Part shown: positions 11,936 to 22,689 of the stretch, in pieces
Layout of the letters: each line of letters begins with the position of its first letter
How positions within the stretch are numbered: position 1 is the first letter of the stretch
NCBI RefSeq assembly: GCF_945859685.1
Contig: NC_079148.1
Location: 19,851,946-19,915,945, forward strand
Length of the DNA stretch: 64,000 bases
Reading direction: 5' to 3'
Source of the DNA: Eupeodes corollae
Taxonomy: Eukaryota; Arthropoda; Insecta; Diptera; Syrphidae
Notes under the pieces: model-generated
Told to the model about the DNA's origin: nothing
The model's database searches: none
Seen by the model: the letters and a program-made list of their open reading frames with translations, nothing else
Made by a program: the position numbers and the translations under genes

Positions 11936-14900
11936 AAAATGAGTTATGTTGAGCTTAGTTGATCGAAGCATAGATTTTGAATTGAAAAAGTCCTTAACGT
12001 GTATTTGCTAATATTCTTGAATCAATTTAAAGAACAAACAATGTTGTTAAATGAACATTTTGAACTTTGTTTAAATTCTCATTTAAATAATTAAAATGAA
12101 AGAACTGGCTAACGAACTTAAAAAAGACACAATTTTTTTTTGTGTTAAGCTTCCAGGTGGCTTCACCTAATTTTATCAAACTGTTAGCCTTCAATGAATA
12201 CTGTGCTAACAAAATAACAAAAACTTTAACAAGTGCACCCTCTTTTCAATTGAATTTGTTCATTATTTCCGAGTGTTATAAATTTCAACCATATCCACGC
12301 CTCCCTATTTATTTTTTGTAATTTCACAAAAGTGTACTTATTCTAACTACAAGCAATGAATAATTTCAAATTGCGAACTTTGCCAGAGGATAAAGCCTCG
12401 TTATACCAACTGGACCTTAAATTTATTCCCAATTTATCCAGATGTGCCGAAATTAAATGGGGGTACCTTCCTAACTACCTAACGCTAACAAAAAAAAGTG
12501 CAGGAAGTCGTGATGGTATATCCATCGAACTCTAGCGAGTTTTTTTTGTTGTTGTCAATCTTAAAGTCCTTAAGGGTTTTGTTTTTTTGTATTAAGAGAG
12601 ATATAAAATTTGATATTTCTGCATTTGCGTTTGTTTATCTGTTTGTTTGCCAAATAAAAATGAAATGAAAAAAAAACAGCATTTAACCATATCACCTGTT
12701 CACCATTTGTCTTTTGGTCGCGCTAGAATTTAACTCTCAAAATACTTCAGAATTTATTTCAACAACTAAAAAAAAAAATACAAAAATAAACAGAAAACAA
12801 AAGTTAGAATGAACACACGAATATTTCTACCTACTCTTCTCGATATTTAACCAGAACAAAACAAACAAAAACAAAAATCTAAAAGATACGGAACTCTAAG
12901 TTTCGCGAAAGTCAAATAGATACATCAGCAAGCATATGAGACAGGTGTGGTCTTATGTGTTATTTCATCCATCAACAACAAACAAAAAAAAAAGACAGAC
13001 CAAAAAAGAATTGGGCGGTAAAATATAAAAACAATACGAAAAAAAGTGAAAATGATTTGTGAAGAAGGCGATCAAACGATTAAAAGGCTTAAGTTCCAAA
13101 ATTCTTTTCATTTTAACATTCTTGTGCATATTGTAGATGGTATGGCCTCGACAAAGACCGACGACGGTATTTCGAACAAATTAAGAGACCATTTGTTTAA
13201 ATGATCATTGAACACGTTAATTTAAGTGCCTAAGGATAATAAATTGTTTCGCTCCCATTGAATAATATTTTTGTTGTTTTGTTCATTTTTATTTTCGCCT
13301 TGTCTTATCTTCTTAGCCATTCTTTTCTCCCACTCATAGTGCGAGTTCTGTAAAGTGTATAGTGTAGTGTCTGTTTCAGTGAGTTGGATGATTTATAGAT
13401 GTTTGAAATATACAATTTATTATATTTTGCAGTTTTTTTTTGTTACTTAATTTTGCAAAATAACAATATGTATATAACTTCAACCATGTGAGACAAACTT
13501 GAAGTCATTGAGAATCTTATATTGTATTCTAGAATTTTTTTTTATAGAAGAGGAAGACACGATATAATGCTCCACGGTCTGTTGGCAATGATTTTTCTTT
13601 TAGTTTTTCTTCTTCATTTTCTCAGTTACCATGGGATTCAAGATTTGTTTTTTTTTATTCTTCTTGTATATAGATTTTTCTCTACGGCTTCTTAATTTAT
13701 ATATTATATATCAGATAAAGCAACTTGTGGTTAGAACAAGTATCTATATCTATTTTCAAAACAGAAACACCTCATCACAGAGATAGATAGAGACTGGCTC
13801 CAAAGGAAGAGGAAGAAATAAAACAGACGCTGCTGCTGCTCGGTCTTGAAGGAAATAAATTGCATCGAATATAGAAGAGTTGTTATGTTGGTAGATGGTA
13901 TGAGGTTATAAAAGAAGCCTTTGGAAGATAGTGTAGAGTGAAGTTGTTGGTGTTTTTTCACACTCTTGCTGAATATCTCTGTTCGTTGAACTTGACAAGA
14001 AGAATCGCTTTTTTTAAAGAGAAGAAAAGCAAAGATGGAGCTGCAAATTTACTCCCATCATGGAAGAATCTAATTAAAACATTTGTTCACATAAACCAAA
14101 CTGTTTTCCTTATAAAGTTTAATAATGATAAATACACAAGAACGGGAGTCATGTGCAAAGTAGTTCTCTGTCTACTCTACATATATATTTTTATTCCTCC
14201 AACACTCTGCCCACATTTCTAAAAAAAATTGCTTTATATATTTATAATGACAATTTCTTATGTAATTGCTATCATTTAGATTCACGTCTACACCTTCTTT
14301 TCATCATCACAGAGTGAATTAATTGGAAATAGACTTAAATTACCGGTTTAATTTTATGTATACACATATTATTATTATTCCAAGTATAATATAGACGAGT
14401 GACGACAGAAAGATACAATTTTGCATCTTGAATTAATAAATTGTATTTTTGTTTGCAATTTTTATTTCTTCAATGCAAGTGTAAATTTGTTTGCGTTTAA
14501 GTACCAATTTTTAATTTTAACCATCAATTTGAAATCGAATAAAATTTTTAAATATGCATTTTTTATATCATGAGAATTTTATGAGTTTTAAAAAAATTTA
14601 CGATCCTAAAATGAAGCAGCAGCTCAAAGTTATTAAATGAAAAACAAAATAAAAAAGCAAAAATGAGAGGGTGGATGTTTATTTCATTAGCTTTTAATTT
14701 TTTTTTAAAGTTGAGTTTTGGTTGCAGGTGATAATTTTATTTTTGTAATGAATTGAAAAAATGTGTTTATTGAAATCGATTGTGAAAATGACACCACTTT
14801 TGCTTTTAATTATACCTTCTTTATGCACACAAAGTGAAAATATGTTATTCTTTTGTTGTTCACGAAATACTTTATGTGTAATATTTTTTTTTATTTTTAA

Positions 14901-17250
14901 TTAATAAATAAAAGAAACTCAAATGTAACTTGTGAAATTTAACAATAAAAAGTACATAAAATTCACTTCTTTAAAGGACTTTCAAGATTTAATGCTTCAA
15001 TTAAGAAACACAGAGTGGGGTCTTTTTGTTTAAATGAGACAATCAAAGTTCTTATTGTTTGTTGTTTTTATTTGTCTCTACCTCAACGTAACGCCTACGG
15101 ATTTTTTAACTTTTTAAAATTTGGTAATTAAATTTTTGACGTAAATGCAATTGATAAATTATGTCATCAACAAAATTCAGGACACGAGAAAGATATTAAA
15201 AAAAATAATAAAAACAAAAACGTAAATATGATATACATTTCTAAATTAGGTTGCATTTCTTATTTTTGACTACAACTTTTTAAATGTTTTTAGTGAAAAA
15301 TTCTTCTTAAAATATTAATTTAAATTTATCTAAATTGTTAGGTAAAAATTTGTACCTTGAATAGATAATCTTAAATCAAATTTAAGCTTAAGGAATTGAT
15401 TTAATTGATTTAAATATTCAATTCTGGATATTTTTAAACCTAATACTTAGTGTCAAAAACAATGCTTTAAATTTTGAATCAAGAAAAAAACACTTTAATA
15501 AAACATTTGTTTAAGTATTTGAAGATTTATTAATAATTATCAAACTTATTAAAGAACAGAAAATGTGAATTTTATGTATAAAGACAAAATTGTTTATTAA
15601 ATTAAAGAAATTAACAATTTTTTGAAAATTTTATTTAAACCATTAAAACTCTTAAGAACTTAAGACTTAAAAGAAAAGTTTGATTATTCGTGTATTTGAC
15701 TAGGCTTAAAATCATTTGGCATCAATTTAAAACTATTTTTTTAACTCTTAAAGTTTTAAGACTTACAAGAAAAGTTTGGTCATTCAAGGAATACTTGAGT
15801 TAGGCTTGAAATCATATGTAGTATAAAAGTAACGTAGTTAGTTTCTAAAATGTGTCCATATCTTTTTTGAAACCCATTCCAGTGTCTCTCCGATTTTTAA
15901 TGATAAACTGTTTGGTCACTGGAACTTATGGTTTAAGACAATTAAGTTATTTCATTTAAATTATATACGATTTTGAAATTATTCCTCTAAAGGAAAATTA
16001 AAAAAAATTGTGCTGAGTTTCAAAAATAACACAAATTTTAAATTTGGCAAAAAACTACTTCCAAGGCTCAAATTTTGGTAATGCAACATTTGTACAACTG
16101 TTGTAGAATTGAAAACCTTTATGTAATTTTTGAAAGGAAATAAACATTTTAATCAGTTTTGGTCAAAACTTGACAATAGGTGAAAATCTATTTTGAAATT
16201 TAATTAATTAATAAGTTTTTGAGTTTAGTTTAATGAATTCTTAAACATAATTTAAAAAGGCATATTTTTAAACATATAATTATTGCATAAAAAAAACTTA
16301 AAGTTTAGCTGTTCGGATTTGAAATTTATTGCAAGAAGTAACAAAAAAACGAATTTCGAAAACACGCAATAAACCAAAGCCTTTAAATTAAATGATTAAG
16401 AATATTTGTTCACATTTTGTATGATGTTAAAAATTATTTATTTTAATCAAGGGTTGAAATAATTTTGGAAATACATTTTGCCAAAAAAAAGGGAATCAGT
16501 TTTTATGGGTTTAATTTAGATAAATCTGTGTTTTTCGCTTTTTCATCGAATTCAATTTTTAGCCGTTCAATTTAGATAAATCCGTGTTTTTCCCTTCTAA
16601 ATCTCTTTTCAATCCTTTATAATTTTTGTTTTCCTAAAAACTATCACACAAATTTTCGTAAAAAAAGTCAATTTATACTATTTTTGTATTATTTCAAAAA
16701 ATAACGTCACGTGAGATTTCCAAATATATTTCTTGTTTTTATTAATAACAATACATGGAAAGTCCCACCACATTTATTGAATTTCAAACATCCAACTAGA
16801 AGATAACAATTCACATACATTTTTCCTTCTACTTTAATCCTAAAAGATTATCTATACCTGCTATGCTAATAAGATTCCTCTCATTCGCAACATATCTCTA
16901 CATTACCATGTACTTTGATGGTGGATTATAATCCCATAGGTATCTTACGGACCGTTAAAACCATATTACATATTTAAAAAATGCAACTTTCCAAATACAA
17001 TATTGACTCTAAATCAATTTACCAAATAATTACCATTCAAAAATCTGCTTAAATTGAAAAGTATACAAAAGAAAACAAAATACAAAAAAAATCAGGTTTT
17101 AACCTCAACTCTTTCGTTTAGTTCTGGTTTTCTTCCTTCTACAAAAGGCGCATCGCAAAAAATACATATATTCACCCCCAAAATGATAAAAATCATTAAG
17201 ATTAAGAATAAAATGAAGAAGAATAAGAATTAAGAATTAACAAAAAAAAA
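11936..17250. other. Intronic DNA, no gene seen
   Basis: Extremely A/T-rich. 14400-17100 is dominated by T/A runs and short AAATTT words. Two short direct duplications inside are listed separately. The frames at 13731-14222 carry no recognisable domain. No mobile element is recognised in this interval. Confidence 0.4.
15643..15818. repeat. Direct duplication (about 75-bp units)
   Basis: The sequence from AAACTCTTAAG through AAGACTTAAAAGAAAAGTTTG to AGGCTTAAAATCAT (about 15645-15715) recurs as AACTCTTAAAG through AAGACTTACAAGAAAAGTTT to AGGCTTGAAATCAT (about 15745-15812). A second small duplication of TTTAGATAAATCxGTGTTTTTC lies nearby at 16515 and 16571. Both look like local slippage or segmental duplications in intronic DNA. 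Confidence 0.5.
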
Positions 17251-17256
17251 ACTCAC

Positions 17257-17533
17257 CTTGTTCATCGTCATGATCACGACGATTGAATCGCTTCCTCGCC
17301 ACCAATGACAATGGTTCATTATTTGTTGTATTCGACGACGAAGTATCACTTTCATATCGATTAAATCCATTCGATGAAGGACCAAATAAATTAGATGATT
17401 TTTTTTGTGGTGATGATGGACTTAACGGTGGTACTAATCTATCGTCGTCCTTGTGTGATAATAAATTTTGTGCTTCCAACAGACGTAATTGCTGTTGGTG
17501 CAGACGATTTTTGATTAAAAATATTTTCGGCAT
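17257..17533 (-). CDS. ovo: ovo/shavenbaby first coding exon (Svb isoform N-terminus)
   Basis: This is the first coding exon of the zinc-finger transcription factor Ovo/Shavenbaby, which drives epidermal trichome formation; germline Ovo isoforms start further downstream. Seen: ATG at 17531-17533 in a fly-type context (AAA before the ATG), with in-frame TAA TAA beginning about 18 bases upstream, so this is the first possible start. There are 92 complete codons plus one base, then a GTGAGT donor (plus strand 17251-17256); the 98-residue reading frame simply runs on into the intron. Residues 1-9 (MPKIFLIKN) form the SNAG-like start shared with OVOL proteins. Residues 10-25 are a Q/L-rich likely helix, 31-39 read DRLVPPLSP, 40-72 are Ser/Asn-rich and poorly conserved, and 74-83 (PLSLVARKRF) match the fly block PLSLTRKRF. 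From memory, this N-terminus in Drosophila is the degron read by Ubr3 and Pri (tal) peptides; Lys3, Lys8 and Lys28 are present. The C2H2 fingers lie on later exons outside the window. Identification is strong; the species is unknown. Confidence 0.93.
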
Positions 17534-18800
17534 TTTGGTTGGATGGAGTTTTTATTAAATTTAGTTTTTATTAAATATTTTTAATTTCCAAATTTTTGTT
17601 TGAATCAAAAACAATTTATAATCCAATGTGTATATATGAGCGTATTTTACAACACTAAATATTTTTTTTTTTATTTTTTCATATTTATTTATTTTTTTTA
17701 TGATAAACACTTTCGTTTAAATTTATAAATATATGCACTTATATTATTTTTTAAAATCATTTTTGAACATATTCTTCACTATCTTCAAATTCCTTTGTCA
17801 CTTCAAGAATATCTTTTTTTTGTTAAATTATGTTTTGAAATTCCTTTTTTTTCTCTGGTATCTATCTATTTATATATTTTCTTATATTCCTGTTGGATTC
17901 TTCGTCTTTGAAAATGCGAAACGAAACGGAGATCACGCGAACCGAGATCCACGAACAATCACGCTAGAAGAATACCAAAAACCACACAGAAAAAAAGAAT
18001 ACACTCGAATATAAAAATTCCTTTTATATTATTTTCTTGTTTTTTTGTTTTATTCTTTGGAATAGGTTTTTTTTTGTTGTTTCTTATTAAATTTTTTCTT
18101 ATACGCGAAGATATAAAACAACCCGATATATCCAACGAGACGTTAACGAAAAAATCCAAAGGAGAATATAACGATTATCATATGGTTCTAACTTCGAGAA
18201 CTGTGCTGGAGAATGGTGTACACAAAAGTGGTAAGAATACAAAAAAGAATAAATAACACTGTAGGAAGGTATGTTATTCCAAAAAGCAAGAAAAACGCGT
18301 GTGTCCTCAGCGATGGATCGTCTCTTACTGTATTCGAGCGGTGTTTACTCAAAGTCAGTTAGTTCCAGCTTAGCACCGTATACAACAGAAAAACCTCATT
18401 ACAACAACAACTGCGAACTCTACTCTAAAAGCTGTTCTATCTCCAAAGCAAGGTATAACCGAATACCGAACCGATGATCGGCACAGCGGCGGCGGCGGTA
18501 AAAATAAATAAGAAAAACAAAATGCACAAATACCACGATGATGATTCCCACGTCGTCGCTCGTCGTCGTCGGTATTCTCACTTTAGCTCCTCTGGTCTGC
18601 GTCCGTTCGTCGCAAATGAACAGCTACCTTTGCAAATGGCACCGCACCACACCACACCACACAATAATCGTCTTCACGGTGCAGGTTGCCCATATAACTC
18701 TCATACATTGACATTATTCGATCTGCTAACAGCAAATAACAAACAGCACGTTTGTGCCGTTCTTTTGGTGCTTCATTTTTGCTGAGACCAGAGAGTGTGT
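17534..18800 (-). promoter_or_regulatory. ovo: 5' leader / promoter-proximal region of ovo
   Basis: Sequence immediately upstream of the ovo ATG on the minus strand. The first 500 bases are very T/A rich; from about 18270 onward the composition rises to near 45-50% GC with CAC, CGT and CGG short runs, as is common in long fly 5' leaders. I could not identify a convincing TATA box or initiator with correct spacing, nor a leader intron. Several 60-110 codon plus-strand frames here are composition artefacts: they have no recognisable domain and overlap each other. The transcription start is therefore not placed. Confidence 0.4.
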
Positions 18801-18809
18801 AACGCACCA

Positions 18810-19620
18810 GCAATCTCTCGCTCTCTCTGCGCTCAGAAAAAACGGCAAATGAATAGAAGGAAGCAGAATAGGTATACAACACCAAGAAGAAACAAAAAAC
18901 AACAACAAAAACTAAACTCACGACAAACCTGTGTAAACCGGGTTTACCTGTGTTTTTGCTTAGATCAACGACGACGCGTCACCACCATCATCATCATCAT
19001 CGTCGTCGAAGTCGAAGTTGTCGTCAGCGTTCCCACAATATTGCCTCATCTCCCAGAGTCAAGGTAGAGGTAAGCCCCTATGCCTATATGCCGCGATCAG
19101 GTTTTGTGCACCTCGCTTCTTTATCTTCATCACCACCACAAGACAAAAATCGGAACCCGATCAACAAAACCCATGCAAAGAGACAAAAACAACAACAAAA
19201 TTTGCACGCATTCATATACGTATACGTTTACAATACACAGTATACCAACACTTTACTAACTCACCAGTTACCACTCACCTGACAAGAACCGTTTCGATCG
19301 GAAAATACAGGTAAACCAAGAGAAAAAGAGAATTATGGAGAGGAAACGATCAACACGGCTCTCTCTCGCTCTCGCTATGACGAACCTGGCACTCTTCTGT
19401 ATAACGTTTCTTTTGGCAGAGTGTGTGTGCAGTGAGTGAGTAGTGCCAGTGAGGTGTTTTCTCACAGGTGTGATGGTCATTTACAGCTAGCTTTTTGTTT
19501 GTATTCACATTCACACTATCCGTGTAATGTTTGATGGTGAGAAAGAGAAAAAGAGAGAGCGAAATATTCTTACAAATAAAACCGCTTCATTTCTCTTTAC
19601 ACTTCACTCTCACTAGTCAC
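18810..19620. promoter_or_regulatory. GAGA/CT-rich clusters upstream of ovo
   Basis: Three dense CT/GA tracts are seen: CTCTCGCTCTCTCT at about 18815-18828, CTCTCTCTCGCTCTCGC at 19359-19375, and GAGAAAGAGAAAAAGAGAG at about 19539-19557. A CACTCACTAC/GTGAGTGAGTAG type run lies between and beside them. Clusters of GAGAG are bound by GAGA factor (Trl) or CLAMP in Drosophila and mark paused developmental promoters and Polycomb elements. They lie 1.3-2.1 kb upstream of the ovo start codon, which suggests that the svb promoter may sit here. This is inference from motif density only. Confidence 0.35.
18933..18947. promoter_or_regulatory. Inverted repeat resembling a Grainyhead site
   Basis: GTAAACC-G-GGTTTAC is a perfect 7-bp inverted repeat around one base. 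It resembles the Grainyhead palindrome AAACCGGTTT except for one extra central G. AACCTGTG and TTTACCTGTG flank it. Grainyhead is an epidermal regulator that acts with Svb in flies, so the position 1.4 kb upstream of svb is suggestive, but the extra base changes the half-site spacing and binding cannot be assumed. Confidence 0.2.
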
Positions 19621-21489
19621 TACTCACTTTAGTGTTGTTTTTTTTTTTGTCTGGTGTGTTTATAGTTCTCACACTGACCGAACTCACCTGTTGCATGGGG
19701 GTTCTCTTTATTTTTATAAGCTTTATCTTTGTTGTTGTTGCACGAGTATCTTCAAAGAAGAAGGTAGATAAAATTTGCGAAAATTCTTAAAATGGAGAAA
19801 GATATTTCAAAAAAAAAATATGAATTAATATTTATTTTAAGGAGTTTTTTCTTATTCTTCTTTTTGTTCTTTTATTTTTCCAATAAGATCCACATTTGTA
19901 TTCTAATACTATCCACCTCTTCTTCTTTACCTTAATCTTTATCAATTTTTCTTGTTGTTGTTGTTTAAGTGAAATACCTGTTTTACCTGTTTCTATACCT
20001 TTTGTGATTTTTATTTCTTCTTTCAAATATACCCCTATACGTCGCCTACTAACACTGTTATAGCGGAATGAAGTGCTCAATCAGATTTTTTCGTCTTCTT
20101 CTTGTTCTTCCTTTTGTTGTTGTTGTAATTGTTGGTCTATTCTTCAGTTTCTTATGAGTCTTATATATGTATGTAAGTTCGAGGCGTTCTTGTCCTTTAC
20201 CTTCATTCGTATTCAGATAGTGATGTTGTGGATTTTTTTCTTTCATAGGTAATTCTTCAGGTTAACATTATATTTCTTCTTCTGCTTCTTCTTGTTCTTC
20301 TTCTTCTTCTTCGACTTGAGTTCTTGGTTTAAGCTGTGTCTATACTGTTGGTTTGGTTAGGAGGATAGAATGTGTATTTTTTTGTTCTTAGTTAATTCTT
20401 CTTTCATGGATGATGATGATAATAATAATGATGGAATTGCAGGTAAGTTTGCGTTTAGGCATTAGGTAGCGTTGCGTGGCGTGGAATTTTATTACAAAAA
20501 AAAAACAAGAAAATAGAAGGAAGAGGAAAGGAAAATAATAGGTATTGGTTTGGTGTATAGTATAGACGAAATGTAGGGAAAAATACGGGAATATAGGGAT
20601 GTCGAGGCTATAGCTAGCTATCTAAGAATATACCAAAGAAAAAAAAATATATATGTATGTCTTATGAAGAAAAAGAAGAATGAACGGATGCATCAAGTAG
20701 TTATGTTACGTTGTTTTTAGTGTTTTTTGTTTTTTTAATATTATTCATTTTTTTGTCTTATTCCTCTTCCTCTTAGGTATATCTAAAGAGTTACAACTTT
20801 GCGTGGTTGCGATTTAATAAAATTGGTGAGAGAGATGATCTTGCAAGCAGGCAGGCAGGCAGGTATTCCTCCGTGTATTCTGGTTTGCCTTTATCTTCAT
20901 GATGATGCCAAAAGTTTGGTAGGTAGGTAGGCAGGAATACCTAAGTAAGGTATGATCGCAAGGGTGAATTGATTGGGTGTAGATTAGAGTGTATAGGGAC
21001 TGGGAAATTCATAGATGAAATTTCTTTATTTTTTTGTATTGGAATAACAAAAAACTACAGGAATTAGTAAAGTAATTTTGTGGATAAGCCTTTGAAATAT
21101 AGGGTAGCAGAGCGGCAAACATACTAAGAAACACTTCGCATTTGGATTTCTATTGAAAAACCATTTCAACATATGTATTTTAAAACTTAAGTTTTTAAAT
21201 AATGTTAGTCGGTGAAAATTATACATTCACTTTGATTTTGTTAAGATGATGCTCAAAACCTTTTACGTAGTGCACTGAATATTGGTTGAATTATTTTTTA
21301 ATTGATTTTAAATAAATCCCAGTTTTTCACCAAATCTATCGATTTGACGAAAAAAAGCGTCAGAATATTTTGTATGAAGAAATCAATGTTTATTTACACC
21401 TTTTTTCAAAAAACCTACAGTTTTTGAGTAACTTGCAAAAAAGTGTTCTTTTTTTGCTCCGGTAAAAGGATTTTGTAAAAAAAATAATA
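18948..21489. other. Upstream flank of ovo without genes
   Basis: Beyond the GAGA clusters this stretch holds simple repeats: a TTC-rich run at about 20275-20320, a (GCAG/GGCA) tetramer run at 20848-20863, and GTAG runs near 20920-20935. Reading frames on both strands are short and low in complexity. No transposable element is recognisable between 11936 and 21489 except the gene exon itself. Confidence 0.5.
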
Positions 21490-22075
21490 ATAACGCATAA
21501 ATAAAGCTCTGCGTCCCTCAGGGAAGCCATTTAGGTCCTATTTTATTTATAAATGTTTTGGTTTCGTTCATAAAAAACCATCCGTCCTTATTTATGCTGA
21601 TGACATTAAGATTTTCGAAAGTGTAAAATCAATTTATGACTGTTTACTTTTACAAATATTGTTAATATTTAAGTGCAATAAAAACCGTTTTATTGTAAAT
21701 GTTGAAAAGTTAGTGTAAACTTATGAGTCTTACACGCAAACAAATTCCCTTTGATTTTAATTATGAGTTTAACTGCATTTTATTTAAGTAAGATCTCTGT
21801 GTTTTACCATTAAGGGATTGATCTTAAATTAACTTTTAATGAGCATTGATCCTAGGATTCATAAGGAGATTCGGTTGCGATTTCCGTGACCCTTACTTAC
21901 TCATAAGCTTTGTTTCATTTGTAAGATCTATACTTAAATATACTCGTAGTTGTGTAGTATGGTCGCCTTACAATTTTTCCATATATTCAGCAGATCAAAC
22001 AAAGGTCCAAACAGCCCGCTCAGTCAATTTATTTCGATATATAGTAAATTTTACTTTTGTATAGATTCTACAAAT
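21490..22075 (+). mobile_element. Jockey-like LINE remnant (RT palm and thumb)
   Basis: Contains RT motif B as VPQGSHLGPILFINV starting near 21499. After a frameshift an intact palm box follows as YADDIKIFESV (about 21592-21630). The thumb region is visible in pieces, for example VRSILKYTRSCVVWSPYN (about 21918-21975). At least two frameshifts and several stops separate them. It is truncated at both ends and lacks the endonuclease. The palm motif and VPQGSxLGP pattern fit the jockey superfamily; no closer assignment is made. Confidence 0.75.
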
Positions 22076-22096
22076 GATAATTTAAAATGCATTAAT

Positions 22097-22447
22097 AAAA
22101 TAAAATAAATTAATAAATAAGGTGCCGCAATAGTCCGTAGAGAACCAGGACCTAGTGACTTACGACTCTCAAACATTCCTGTGTGCGAGTAATGTTGTCA
22201 GGAATGGAGGGGACCTACAGTTTCAATCCAAACCCGAACAGCTAATTTGAGAAAGCAATTTTCATGACAAGAATTACTCTTGGAGAATTTGTCGATTCCT
22301 CGCAAGAGGCAGTACCCGTGAAAAAAAAACACAGGCAGGGATTGAAACCAAGACCTCGCGCATGACAGTGGCCCATTAGTTCAGTAGGTTAGAACGTCGT
22401 GCTAATACATTTCAAAGCACTAACTATCATGCCAAGGTTAGGTACTA
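22097..22447 (-). mobile_element. tRNA-derived SINE with an inserted tRNA-Ile half
   Basis: Same family as the complete SINE at 23736-24045 and in the same orientation. The body runs from GGTGCCGCAATAGTCCG to GGGATTGAAACCAAGACC (box B region, one substitution), and the head ends CACTAACTATCATGCCA (box A) then AGGTTAGGTAC. Between box B and box A about 45 extra bases interrupt the head (listed separately). CATTAAT on both sides (22090-22096 and 22448-22454) is a possible short target duplication. The 3' tail is AT-rich with AATAAATAAG, like the other copies. Confidence 0.85.
22370..22407 (+). other. tRNA-Ile(AAU) 5'-half-like insert inside a SINE
   Basis: The segment begins GGCCCATTAG, continues TTCAGTAGGTTAGAACG and ends TCGTGCTAATA. 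It follows the 5' half of eukaryotic (fly-type) tRNA-Ile with anticodon AAT, from base 1 through the anticodon, with only three differences as I recall that sequence (TTC for CTC, TAG for TTG, AAC for AGC). It stops just past the anticodon, and no T-arm or 3' half follows. It lies antisense to the SINE. It is not a functional tRNA gene; the other half is missing. Confidence 0.7.
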
Positions 22448-22689
22448 CATTAATGAATTGAAATAAATATTAATTAAAATAGGCTGGGATGCGACCCACA
22501 CTGAATTATTCTTAAAAAATGTATTATTACCAACATTATTTTTTATATAAAGAAATAGTTTAGTTTAAAAATCTAGTTTTGTTATATTGATTTTTAGTCG
22601 AAAACAATTGTATTTCAATTTTAGTAGCATTTCTTAAATTTGTAAAAATTGGATGAATAAAATTAATTTAAAAGGTATCAAGAACCGAA

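Larger units (their letters stand above)
1..17256 (-). other. ovo: Presumed ovo/svb intron 1 (3' end outside the window)
   Basis: The exon ends at a GTGAGT donor, so transcription continues towards lower coordinates. I found no downstream exon carrying Ovo sequence (acidic/Gln-rich activation region or C2H2 fingers) in 1-17250, so the whole segment is inferred to be intron. In Drosophila the germline ovo promoters lie between svb exon 1 and the common exon 2; they could fall in this interval or beyond it, and I cannot place them. The base composition is strongly A/T with long T and A runs. The few mobile elements inside are listed separately. Confidence 0.6.

Noticed and set aside
17283..17558. 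Plus-strand 91-codon frame over the ovo exon
   Set aside because: Antisense shadow of the real coding exon; its sequence is explained by the opposite strand.
18474..19314. Several overlapping plus-strand frames of 90-110 codons upstream of ovo
   Set aside because: They overlap in all frames, are rich in His/Arg/Ser from CAC/CGT/TCA repeats, and show no domain. Long frames are expected where composition is GC-richer and stop-poor.
19670..19725. TATAAAAA plus TCAGTG as a minus-strand core promoter
   Set aside because: The spacing between the two (about 43 bases) is too long for a TATA/initiator pair, and no downstream promoter element follows.
22370..22445. A complete tRNA gene at the tRNA-Ile-like segment
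   Set aside because: Only the 5' half matches; the sequence downstream is the SINE head, with no matching anticodon stem, T-arm or acceptor 3' strand.
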